In this document: positions 1 to 12,200 of the stretch, piece after piece
Layout of the letters: every line of letters starts with the position of its first letter
Position numbering within the stretch: position 1 is the first letter of the stretch
Source: Haemonchus contortus
Lineage: Eukaryota; Nematoda; Chromadorea; Rhabditida; Trichostrongylidae
Reading direction: 5' to 3'
DNA: 64,000 nt
NCBI GenBank assembly: GCA_000469685.2
Contig: LS997566.1
Span: 19,465,045 to 19,529,044 of the forward strand
Made by a program: the position numbers and the translations under genes
Notes under the pieces: generated by a model
The model's database searches: none
The model's input: only the letters and a program-made list of their open reading frames with translations
What the model was told of the DNA's origin: nothing

Positions 1-148
1 AATAGGCCAGTCGCAATTATTATGTTATTGCTTAACATTCGCATCTGCAAGTTTCTTCATTGACGCCAACTTATTCGGTCGTTCTAGCTATTCTGGAAAT
101 GTTGGCTGGATAGGTGGTTGATTTCATAAAACACCAATTTTATTACAG

Positions 149-225
149 ATGAAATGGCGCAGATCGAGGAGTTGAACGAGGAACTCGAAAATCGCATCAG
201 GGAGGCGGATCTAGTTCTTGGAGAG
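149..225 (+). CDS. Coiled-coil exon of the RING gene
   Basis: The exon follows a TTACAG acceptor and encodes a highly charged heptad-like stretch (EMAQIEELNEELENRIREAD). It enters with a split codon and leaves in phase 0, so it is internal, not the first exon. The donor is GTTCGG, which is unusual. The ATG at 154 is therefore probably an internal Met. Confidence 0.6.
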
Positions 226-3200
226 GTTCGGTTTCGAAGGCATTTTTCAAAAATACCTCAGCATTATGAAAAATACGATTATCTTTTCATTCTGAATGAA
301 ACGTGCCTTACAAGGGAACAAACTTTGGTTGCGGCCCTTCAGAATGAGATGTGCAGCGCCGTCCAGGAACATCCTGTGAACGATTCAAATTTGAGAACTT
401 GGGAACAAATTTACGAAACCAATCTCCCGTGTTGAACCCACTGTATCGAACAGGTAACTGAGCCGGGTACTTACGCTGTTGTGCAATGGTAGCGCAGGTA
501 GGGCTGTGGACGTGTAGGTATCACATGAAGATTTGAGCCCTTGTGCATGCGTTCCTTTTGTTTCCCCGTGAAAGGCGTCCTTGACGCTTACAAAACAATA
601 TTGTTTGTTATTGATATATTTATTTTGGTAACATCGAAAATGTATATGGAGAGAAAATTTTCTTGCCTTTACCGGAGATTAAGAGCGCAGCTCAACTGGA
701 GCAAAGAACAATTGAGAAGTCTTAGCTCGAAATAGGCTTTGGACGTTTTAAAGAGAAAGAGGTAAACGATTTGTTAGAACAAAATGCTCTTCAACATGTT
801 ATCAATTTCAAATGCAGCCTGAAGAGGTGTTATCGTATTCGTTAGAGGACTCTGGTTCATGCGGCATATTGTAAGCATCATCCAGAAAGGGGCTGGACTG
901 AGCTAGAGCTTTTCGACATACATTTTTGCTATTTGAACAGCCTCCTTACTGACTTGGAAGGAGGCGTTTCTGTGAAAGTGCATTGCAATATCTTTTGCGG
1001 TTGGCTGATGATATCAGCGACTATGAACCCTTCTCATAGCAAGAGGAACCTCGTAATTTTTAAGATGTAGATGTTTTTATATGAAACGTAGCCTCGAGTT
1101 TTGTGACTTGACCTTTGAGCTTCAATTTGGTGGTGCAGGTAAAACAGCCCGTGACCTTCCGTAGTTCGAGTGCCAAAAAGCCGTACTTCCTCGTGCATGA
1201 AGAACAATTTTTAGTTCGTCTTGAGCGACCATCTTGAGCTTCCAAACTAATCTGTTTCCGACAAGTTATTGTGTCTCATGTAGTTGTAAACATAAGATTC
1301 AAAAGGTGTGGATCGATTTGTTAGTCTATGGAGATCATCTGAGCATTTGGAAGGATAAGTCGTAAAGTGAATGCAGGAATCACATTGCATGACAGCGATT
1401 TTCACTAGATAACACTGAAATCAATTATGAATGTTCTATAAAGAAAACTTCAAAACAAGTCGTAGGTGCAGTAAGGGTTTTGAGTCTAGTTGTGGTATCG
1501 CGTCCCACTGCATCGTTAACACCAATATCGTTCTGTTTTGACAGCATGTATTAAACTATGTTAAATATGTGATTTTTTTCATCAAGCTCATTCATTCATA
1601 TTGTTGCAGGTTGTAAGATGTCGTGCATCGTTGCCAGCAGTTCTTGCGGGTATGAAAAAGGAGGAGTGCAGGGCTAAGTTCATACGTGCGGTGAGTCTGT
1701 GGGATGCCTGTCTAACATTGCTTGTAGTTTTCATAAGCGGTTTTCAAATTAAAAATTTCAGTGGGAGGCTCCTCTTAATTCCACTCCCCCAATAGGAATA
1801 GATGTGGAGAAGATCAAAAATGATGTAACAAGTCGAGTCAAAGAAACTCAAGATTTAACGGAAGCTAGAGAGCAGTTAGAAAGAAAACTGCAGCAGGTAT
1901 GTGGGGTTGGTATAAGAAAGTGTTTATGTTTGTTGTATACTTCTAGTAGTTGGAGCTATATATCGATCCCGCATCTTATATTACTTTCTAAGTTTAGTCT
2001 CTTTCCTATAGTTCCTATATCTCTTCTTTTTCTTATCTACAGTCTGTAATAACTGCAGAACGATTTCCAAAGTGTAACTGTGGTAAAAGCTCAAACTTTA
2101 AATACAGTTCAGTAAGGCAATCTGGGACAATTGTTTAACATGTTTTTCTTTTGCCGTAATGGCAGCTCTCAATTTGTCGAAACACTTCCATTGGTACGCG
2201 TGTTAATTGTTTAAAATCTCCTGAAACGTAAGCGTAGCCTAGAGTTTTTTTCTCCTTTCCTCAGCGTTCACTCAGTCATTAACCCTTTGACGACCATGGC
2301 ACCCGCCGGCGGGTGCCACTATGACCGGCGCATGGGACCATGGCACCCAATGTCGGGTGCCACCATGTTTTTTTCTTTACTTGCACATTTGAAACTTATT
2401 TGATATTTTCATTATTAATAACTAACTTCATGGTATTTATATTCAACATGATCCACATTATTGTTTTATCAAAGCTTATTTATCACAATATATACAATGG
2501 GGTATCACTGAAGAAAAAACCTAGGTATTTCCGCAAGGTTTAGGTTCATCCTGGAAACATTGCAGACAATAAAAGCCGTAACAACTGTTGCACTGTGCTT
2601 TCACTTTCTTAGCAGGCGCACTAGCAAAGCATAGTTTGATACTGAAGAATCTTAATGTAATACGCATTTTTACTGTAAACATTATCTCCAGAATTTGTCC
2701 AACATTGCTTCCAAACTCCATTTCAAGCCTCAATTATAATGGATGAAATAATATTTTGGTGCTTCCATTTCAAGCAAAATATTGCTAAACTCATTGAGTC
2801 AGAGAAAGGAGTTAATTCTGGGACCATGGCACCCACCGGTGGGTGCCAGTCGCGCACGAAAGGAGAAGGGCGTGGTCCCATGGGCGCGTCACGTCGAAAT
2901 CGGCATTGTCGTCAAAGGGTCAATTGCTTTTACCTGTTAACACTACATAAAACGAACGGGGATCATTGGAGAATGTTGGGGCTTACATTTGAAGATGATA
3001 GAACCTTTATCAATGATCTTGTAATGGATTTAACAGAGAACAAAATCTGTCAGTTAGCTAGATTGTTTGCAATAAGTAGTTGTATTAAAACCGATATGCC
3101 ATGACTCTAGACATTCAACAATCATTTAAAAAATTGCGCGCAGCATTTCTTGCACTGCTATTGAAATATCGTGTGGCTCTTCTTACTAGTTTGGACTGTA

Positions 3201-6200
3201 TGTGATCAAACAAATGAGCTGTGGGGAAAAGAAAGTCCTGTGGAGAGTAAAACATCCACTAAACATGTTCTCATAAGATTCTTTCCACAGTTCACAGGTC
3301 TGTGCACCGACCTATTTTTTGATAAATTTAGCTGAAAGCTGAACACGATGTCTCTGAAGAACGCTACAGGAAGACCTTCGAGCTTTTGAGGAATGATCGA
3401 TATAAACCCGTCGATGCCCTTCCAAATGATTTAATTTTCCCACCAATAAGTAATAAGTAATCGTGAACCTGTATCGTACATTGTATAAAGTGTATCATTT
3501 GCGTATGTCAGTAAAGTTTTCAGGTCTCCTCTTCCCTTATGGAATTTTCCAATTTGTTTTCTCATTACGTTACCGCTGTTTTTTTTTGTTTATGGAATTT
3601 GTTTCGAGTTCTAATACGTTGTTTGATTTAGTTTTCCTTTGTGTATTTCATGTCTAGGAGAGGATCGGAATCGTACGAGAGGCATCTGTATCAATTGAGA
3701 AGTTAGTTCAATGTTCATGCTTCAGTTTGAAAAGTGATCAATTTCGTAGATGCAGGTGATCGAACTAGTCAGGCTACGACTGCTGGAAGCCGTGTGCGTT
3801 CTCGATCGAGATCTCCACTTTCCTATGAAAGGTTTGTTAGGATAAATGAGCTCCACACGCATCGAGTATTAAGATAGACACGATGCATCAGTTCAATAAC
3901 TCTTCGACCTTTTTTTTCGCATGGAAAAACGTATTATATATTACTGATGCTTCGTGAAGGCTGGCTACTGGTCAAGACGGGGTATGTGTCGTTTGACGGT
4001 TTTTTGACCTCTGAGGAATCTCCTCAATTTAGTGGAACGGTTTATGATGGAAAACGAGTTTTTGAGTGGAGTATACTCATAGTCACCATTTTTATCTGTC
4101 ACTTGGTTGAAAAAGTCTCTAAAGCTCAAGCGTAAGCGTTTTAGCTTATGGGTTGAGGTATTGTGTTTTTGGTTGACATACTTTCTGTGTAGTTTGAACG
4201 CAACTTGACAAATATCAAAAAATTGAAAAAGTTGATTTGGCTCAAAAGATCTAGTGGTTAGGATTCAAGTGCTACTCTGTTCGCTTTACATTTATTACCT
4301 CGGCAGAGTTTTTCAGCGAGCACCGTGAAGGTATCCATTCATCTGTTTTCGGGCGTGATATATTATATTGAGTCCCGTCAGCTTGAATGACCCAAGTTCG
4401 CAAGTTGCTTACCATTATTCATCCGAGGTATTCCACAAGGAACATCGGTCATCGGGTCGGCTTTTTCTAATGTTCTTTTGACATCACGGAAGATGTATTC
4501 GGAAATCGTAGTCATAATTATCGAAGGTTGATACTCTGAAATCTCTTAATCACTTGCATATAGCGAAAGACTCCAAGCATTGTTCTACCAAAAGTGCTTT
4601 GTGTGACCTTTTTAATTCTGTTAGGTGTGTACTTCAAACTGGGAAGGGCTGCGGTTTCAGAAAGCTAAGTGAGAGCTGGATGGCCTTGGTGTTCTTTTTT
4701 GATCGCTTCTTATAATCTACAGCATACTCCTTATTTCACTCGCTTTATCTTGCCGAGCTCAGTCGCCAGGTTGTCCGCCGTTTTTTCTTTATTACCCACG
4801 GTTATTGATGTACTCTTAGGGTACTCGTTTTTCCAAATGTGGATGGTTTATCCCTTTGGTTCACGTGCCTATTTCCCCGCGTGCTCGTTTGGCATTCGCT
4901 GCGCCTGCTTGCTGAAGTGGGATCTGTTCTTTCATACCTTTGTACTGCTTTGGTAAGTTTTGTAACCATGAGCAGTGCCTAGGATCGGTCCTTTTTGATG
5001 GTCCTGCTCGTTCTCGCGGAGTGTGACTTGTATGAAATAATGCCGACTATCAATAGAAGTAGTTGCCGATATTGTTCAAGGAAGTGACCACAGTTATCTT
5101 TGAATGGATACTTCATTTCCTGGTAGCAGCGGGTCCCGAAAAAGAGAGCTACAGCTTTGGTGAGAACGCACTAGAAACTATCCCTCACAGTTGCTCTGTG
5201 CAAGGAATTCTAACTTTACGGAATGATTGATTGTAGATCGCACATGATAGCTTATTAGCTGGAGAATTTTCGAAGAAGGATAACTGGCTACCTGGATGCT
5301 TTTTCTCTCCCACTCCTGTAGTAATGTTCAGCCAGCTGATGTGTTCTCGATGTTCACAATACCTTAATGTTTTAGTGAATCCACCTTTTTCATATCCTCC
5401 CTGATCAGCAGAACCGGCTCTCGCGAGCGACGTAGGTCGCTGTCTCGAGTTCCCTAAAAGTTTCTATACATACGATCACGTTTAGAACGCAGCGTTGTAT
5501 GCAGAAGCTGCAGCTCGCTGTCCGCCTTTTTTCGTTCGCTCTTCCGGTTGTCGAGTAAAGCCCGAAGTCGTTTTCTTGCTATAAGATCCGAGACCAGACT
5601 ACGCTGCAGACAGCGCTTGAGAATGTGGTTAGATTGAAAAGCTAAGACAATCATTTGTCTCAGCGATAAGACATCCTTGACGAGCCGTTCGTGTTGAGTT
5701 GGCACATCGCAGATCAATCTCCGCGTGCGGCTCTTAATAAACCTCGGCATTCAGTCGAAATAACTTCATGGTATAACCCCACACGAGGTTCACACTATCT
5801 TAGTGGCTCAATTTCGGCGAATCCGCCTTCTTCGGAGCCTCCCTGATTAGCAGAACCGGCCGTCGTGAGTGACGTCCGCTGTCTCGAGTTTCTAATGAAA
5901 TCACCTGGGCAGGCTCAATTTTGGGAGTGTAACACTTTCCAACATTGTGCCGCCGATGTGTAGCGTGCGAGAATGATGTTCTCGAAGACACTTGGATTCT
6001 CTTCCCAGGAGAGCATAATTGTATACACATCTCGAGGAGTTGAGGGTTTGTCATTACAATATTATCGCGTACTCGCAGTTTTAATAACTAACAAAGTGTT
6101 TCGTAATAACTTTTTTGAATTTGAGAACAGTCGCTCATGTTACTGCAATATTAAGTCCCGTACAGAAAATTTGTACAGAAAATAGCCGATATGAAGTGTT

Positions 6201-9200
6201 GGCGCACTTTGAAGTTCCGGTTTACTGCGCGAATTTCCTTCATTGGCATTCCTTCAGCGTATCACGAAAGGAAAATCAGGTGGTAGCAGATGCCAGAACC
6301 CTTGAGAAAAGTTGATATTTTTAAGGTCTACAGCAGCAAAAATTTCTAGTGAAAGTTCATCGACGGGTCGACTTGTTCATCGAGCATTACGAATATGTAG
6401 GTGGCCGATACCAAGACTTGCACTGGGAAACTTGTGAAATTGATGCTTTCACATCGCTAGACGACTCCCAACAATTTCATCCAACCAGTAAAGATGGCAA
6501 GCTTGCAGACTTCCACGCTACCTATTTGTAGCATAGTTCGAACCCTTCGTGACGTCTGAACCGAATAAAACAACAACAAGACAATGGGAAGCATGCCTCC
6601 GAATATTGAAATTCATAAATGCGTGCCTTTATATAGTTGCTTTATGATCTTGCTGTATGAACAGGAATTGTGTTGGCCCCCGCATTTTTGTACTGACTTT
6701 TTTATTCATCAAATTACGACTTCATTATAAGGCATATCCTCCTCGTCTCCATACCATTTCACAAGCGATTTCCCGAACCCAGTCCTCGAACAATTGGGCT
6801 ATGGCCCAATGAGCGTTCGCCTATCCCGTCTCTTGTTGTCTCATTTATTTATCGAATATATGTAATTCAGCTTTCTGAACGTGATCGTCGAATAACGCCA
6901 TGTCCACGGTGGTCGCTTATGCAGTAGATCTCCTAGGTTTCCTGTCACTTCTGATGGGAGCAAGCATAGTTGTAGGAAAATGAATTTGGCCGTTTTATGT
7001 TCCTGTAGAGTAGCACCAGTCAAGTACTATAGCTGCTAAGGTGAGTTGTTGCTGTCGCAGTACTGCACATACCTGTAATTCGTAGTAGAGCATGCCATCA
7101 CAACGCCACCAGCGACATAAAAGCACTTCCTGTGTGTGGATCATCTTTCGACTTCCTTAGTTACGTTCTCACTCTGGCATGCACAGACTTGACCTCAATT
7201 ACTCGTCTCCATTACTATCGTCTGCCGCGTCCCGTGGATGAATTCCGACCGAATGAAAATTACGTGTGTAATGAATTCTGTGGCAGAGGAGACGCGATAA
7301 CACACCAACTCATACGAACGGAGTAATACCAGCGCTTTGGCGAGACAATTTGTAATGAGTCCAGTGGAAACATGCTTACATATTCCCATGCTCTGACAAA
7401 ATATTGTTTCATGTATGCTGCATGATGTTAGATATGTTGATGACTTCCATACTTCTCCATCAGACCCCTCAAAGAAATTGACAGAGGCGCTGAAAAGATT
7501 CCTAATCCTCCTCATTTTTCTATTTGCTTATCACTTCCTACAGATTCTGGAGGGGAAAACATGTAGAGGACCTTTATTGCTTTCTAGAATCAATGCGATT
7601 CCGTCCTTATCATAAAATTCCGAATTATTTGTAGTCAGAAAATAACCGTTAGCGGAAGAAATTTATTTGACTGAAAGCTGTTTAAAAATATTTGCATGTT
7701 GTCAGTGCTAAGTGTGTCTGCTGTAACTCTTTGTTCTGATTTTCGTTGGAGCTTTCTTCATGGTAAACAGGCGATGAATCAGTAACTGTTTCCTTATTTA
7801 GTTGTTCTTCCAAAGAAGAACTGGAGTGGCTCGACTACCAGTTGGCCAGGCGTCTTCAAGCGGAGGTCATCCTCGAACCAAATCCTGTGGAAGATACCTT
7901 AGATGAAGAGCAACTAGGTAAATTTTAATGTTATAAATCACCATGAGCACTAGTTCTCGCTCTTGAATTCCATACTACTGTAGGTAATGAGCGCTGTCGT
8001 TAGCGTCTTGTCAGTTCATCATTTTGCAGTTTATGCTTGCTTCTCTACTTGGTAATTTACAGTGGGAGAACCCTCATTCTACCTAGTGTTGATAAGTTTG
8101 TCCTATTTTAATGGTTGAAAACTTCAAAGTTGCTATTTATCGTGCCCAAAGTTGTATTTCCTCCGAACAACTGCGATGAAAGTGATCCATATCACCCAAA
8201 TCATTACATTACACTCAAATACGCCGTGAACGAGAGATTCCTCTTAGCAATAATCGAACCACAGCAGGAACTACCATTTTTCTATTAAATATAGTTCTTT
8301 TCTACAATGAAGAGTTATAAGCAATTTTTGGTGCCTGTTTGAGCTATTTAAGACTAATCCGTAGTTCTTGAAAAATCGGACTTGAAATTGCGAAGAATCC
8401 TTTTCGATCTCGTGTTTTTCGGTTGTCTCTAAGATACGTCATGTTGTTTTAAATAGCATGTTGTGTTTGTTTTGAAGGCAATCAGTTCATTGTGCATGAC
8501 GAGAGAATGCTAGGTGTGGCGGCCCGTTTTGAGTGGATCCACGGTTATTGCGCCGTCCATTAAATTCGTATAGGTCGCTTCCGGAGGGAAGGAAGACGTG
8601 GTGTTAATGAATGGCTGAAGTTCGTATTGGGATTTATTCGATTGAGAAAGGGTAGGGTGGAAACGAAGAGAAGTTGAAGACCGCAGTGGAGAAAAGTAAG
8701 GACCATCAGTGCGATTTATTCATTCTAATTAAATGGTGTAACCCTCTACACAACCCCAACAATTATTCGGGTTTCCTGTTGATTGAATGGAGAAGTTCAG
8801 AATGAAGCAGTCTTAGTCCATTTTTACATGACTGAAGAGGCGACAAAGTCCCGACAACGAGTTCAATGGAATCAAGTCAGTAGATAAGAATAGGCTTTAT
8901 CAAGAGGGAACGGAGAAGCGGCAGTGACAAAATATCATCAATGTTGACTGTTCATAATGTTTCCGATCACGATCGCGATGCAAAAGAAATTGAAAAGGAA
9001 GATATTGAAAAGGAGCATGCAAACTGATTTTTCTTGCTTCCAGAACGTATATTAGGATCCAGCTTCACCCAATCTGTTATTCCAAGGAGGATCCGAGCTG
9101 GTTCGTTCTTTCAGCTATTTCGCTATTTTGTAGACTATTATTCTATGTCGATTCATAACTAATTTGAAATTTTATGCGCGAGATCTCCCTCAATCGTTGG

Positions 9201-12200
9201 TTCCACTATACAACACTCATCCGCTCTGGTTCGGGAATCATCAAGAGAAAGTGATGAGGTGACTGGTCATTTTTATTTGTTTTGTCTTGCATCTTATTTA
9301 TATTTGTACACAGCCATTATTTCGGTATGATAATTTTTACTTGACTTTGTCTTATCAGCTGTCCAAGGCATTTCCTTACTTCAATGTTCAGTGAACCGTC
9401 AACATATTTTCTTTATTCACCGTTTGCTTTCGAATATAAACTTCATTTGATCATTGCGGACTTCTAGTTGGCTAACCTACATGATGCATGAAATTCGTTT
9501 TGAACTTAACTCAAACATCGTAGCGGGAGCGCGTATTTTGTCAAAAATGGACTAGAATCGTTCTGCTACAAGCTGTCCTGAAATTTTTCCGAAGGTTGTT
9601 TATCTAGCATTCCATTTCATGCGAAGACTACACTTTCAGCTCATGTTTAAAACTCAGCTTAATTTCTATCTGAAAAAAACCCGGGGTGCTGCATAGAAGA
9701 TGCAAGAATGTGCATTGCAGTCTCTTTTTTACACCTTTTTCGTTTGTTCCGAGCCCTTTCGATTAAATGAGCGGTACTATTCATTTCTCACACCACTCTC
9801 TAAAGTTCAAAACGCTCTTAGAAAATCGATTTATTCTCTCATTATCTATTCAAGGAAAAAGGTGTAGTAATTTTTGGTTCTGGGCAGTGATAAGAAATTT
9901 TGACTAGCGCTTCCCTGCTCACTCATAGGCGTCAAAGATGTATTGACTAGCATACAATTTTCTCTAAAACATGTGTGCATCTTTATCCGTCGGGTATTGA
10001 AACGTGTCATTATTTTTAATTTGGTTCAGGAGATGTATCCCGATGATCCGCTTTCACTCACTCTCACCATGGAATCTTCTAATAGGAATGAGGATTTTCT
10101 CAACTTAACGCCCAGTGATGGTGATGATGTAGATGTGGGTAACGGTGACGGTGATGATGATGATGACGATGACGACAGTTACGTTGATGTGGACGATGGT
10201 GGCCATGATGATGAGCATGATGATGATGATGATGATGGCGTAGATGTCGACGATGATGAGGATGACGATGAAGACGTCGATAGTGTTGACGATGACGCAT
10301 ATAATAATGACAGCGGTCATAGCGATCGTACTGGTAGTGGAATGAGGAGAGTAGAAGAGGAGCTGCAGTCCAGCGATCACAGCGAACAAGCTGAAAGCAG
10401 TGACAACGATGATCCGGAAGTTCGTTCACTTACTTATCATCCTTACCTTTTTTGCATAGCCATTGGATTCAAATTTTAGCGAACGGTATGGCATTCAGCC
10501 ATTTGAATTTCTCGATTCCGGTGCCTCTCTTTTGGCTCATTCTAGTTCTTTGTGCTTTCGTTTATTTGTTTACGGCGTTCGTTATTTAAGGAAAGTGAAG
10601 TCGACGTTAACAGATCAGAGCCAACTGAAGAATCACTTGATAGCGATTACACGGAAAATATTTTTGACACTATGGACATCCTTGAAAACCTTTCCCGCCA
10701 AGGTAAAACATTCTGTCTGAGGTATTTATTTTAGTGGAGTACAACAGCTAGGCAGAAATCTCTAATGGATTTATGGGAATCAGAGAACCTCCAGTAACAG
10801 TAGTCTGGGGGCTTGCGAGAACTTCTAGTCATCGAGAATCATGATTGTAAGAACTATAAGAAACACTACAAATTTTCTTGTCAGTAATTGTACGAATTAA
10901 AAGTGTTCCCAAATGCGATCACGTTTGTTTCCTTCTATCAAGCTTCAACCACTACATGAACGGTTAATCGTTTCAGCCTATTGATCCCCTTGACGAGCTT
11001 ATTCGCCTATTCAAGAGAACCCTAGTATTAGGTAATGTGAAAAGTACCTGAGAAAATTTGCAATAGTTCGGATTGCTAGAGTTTTTCTGGGTTTCTTTGT
11101 GAGATTTCTACATAACTAATGGTGTAAGAATCCTCACATACGTTGAACGTATCCCTTCTGAGCTCTTCCTCTTTTTACCTCATCCCAAACTCATTAAAAC
11201 TTGTGTTAAGCATTTCGCCTTGTAGATCTTTCCAAGCGGTTCTGCGTACTCACTGTTCCAACGCTTCGCAGTCTCAATTAAAGATCTATTTGCAAGATGA
11301 ACCTCGTTTTGGTTGACCGATGTCACGAGATCTCCCGAGTTACATATACGCTACCAGTGAGTAGTGTTCTCTCGTGTATAGTATTTCTGTAAAAGCTCCC
11401 AAACAAAATATCGGAAAAATCCGGACAATTGTGAAATTTTGGCAGATACTTTCTGACCACCTAATACCATCCATCTGCATATTCCTTATGAGGCCCTTTT
11501 TTCAAGTTCTGAACTTCACGGAAGAGAGTAGCTGAGCTCATATATTTATTTGCTAAGTGAACGAAGATCTCATAATCAGAGAGCTTCTGGCGTCTAATCT
11601 TGCCGGACTCTAACTAATATTACGTCGCCTGAGAAGTGGCGGTCGAAAATGCTATACTGGAGCTTTAATGGTTTACTGAAAGGTTCAACTCAGAAGCAGC
11701 GCATACAGCTCCACCGTTGGCATGAAAGAGAGCAGTTAAGAGCGAGGAAAACTCATTCATCTCGGTAGTTTTCAGTGATTCGACCACTAGCCGTTCTAGC
11801 CTCCTTAGCTGGTATTGATGTCGAAGAAGAAGATCAAGAAGATGGTGCGTCCTTTTTTTTGACTGTTGTGGTTTAGAACTAATGTCCTGGTCTCAACATT
11901 CATTTTGTTTTTGCTTTTTTTTGTCCCTCACATGTTCTGAGGCATGGCTTAACTTTAGGGCATATGCAGGAGTACCACGAAGAAGAACCAGATGATAGCG
12001 TCATCAGGTGATGAAAAATTACTAGCTTTGATTCAGATAATTTTTTGCTGTATTACAAATGCATTGTGAAAATGGTGGTGTTCTGAAGTCCTCGATTACA
12101 TGTTTGTGCTCACACACGTTATTTTTCTGTAATACCTTTTTCGATTCACAGGAGCGACGCTTTTGGACGCTGTACTATCTGTTTCGAGGAGGTTCCTTAC

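Noticed and set aside
3332..3460. Terminal exon ending at TAA 3458-3460
   Set aside because: A donor eight bases earlier (A|GTAATA) restores frame with the 3756 exon and the rest of the RING gene, which explains the downstream exons better.
7411..7560. YVDD motif suggesting a reverse transcriptase
   Set aside because: The surrounding residues match no RT family, and no other RT motif occurs nearby.
10100..10429. His-rich and Ile-rich ORFs on the minus strand
   Set aside because: They are the antisense of the GAT/GAC repeat coding for poly-Asp on the plus strand.
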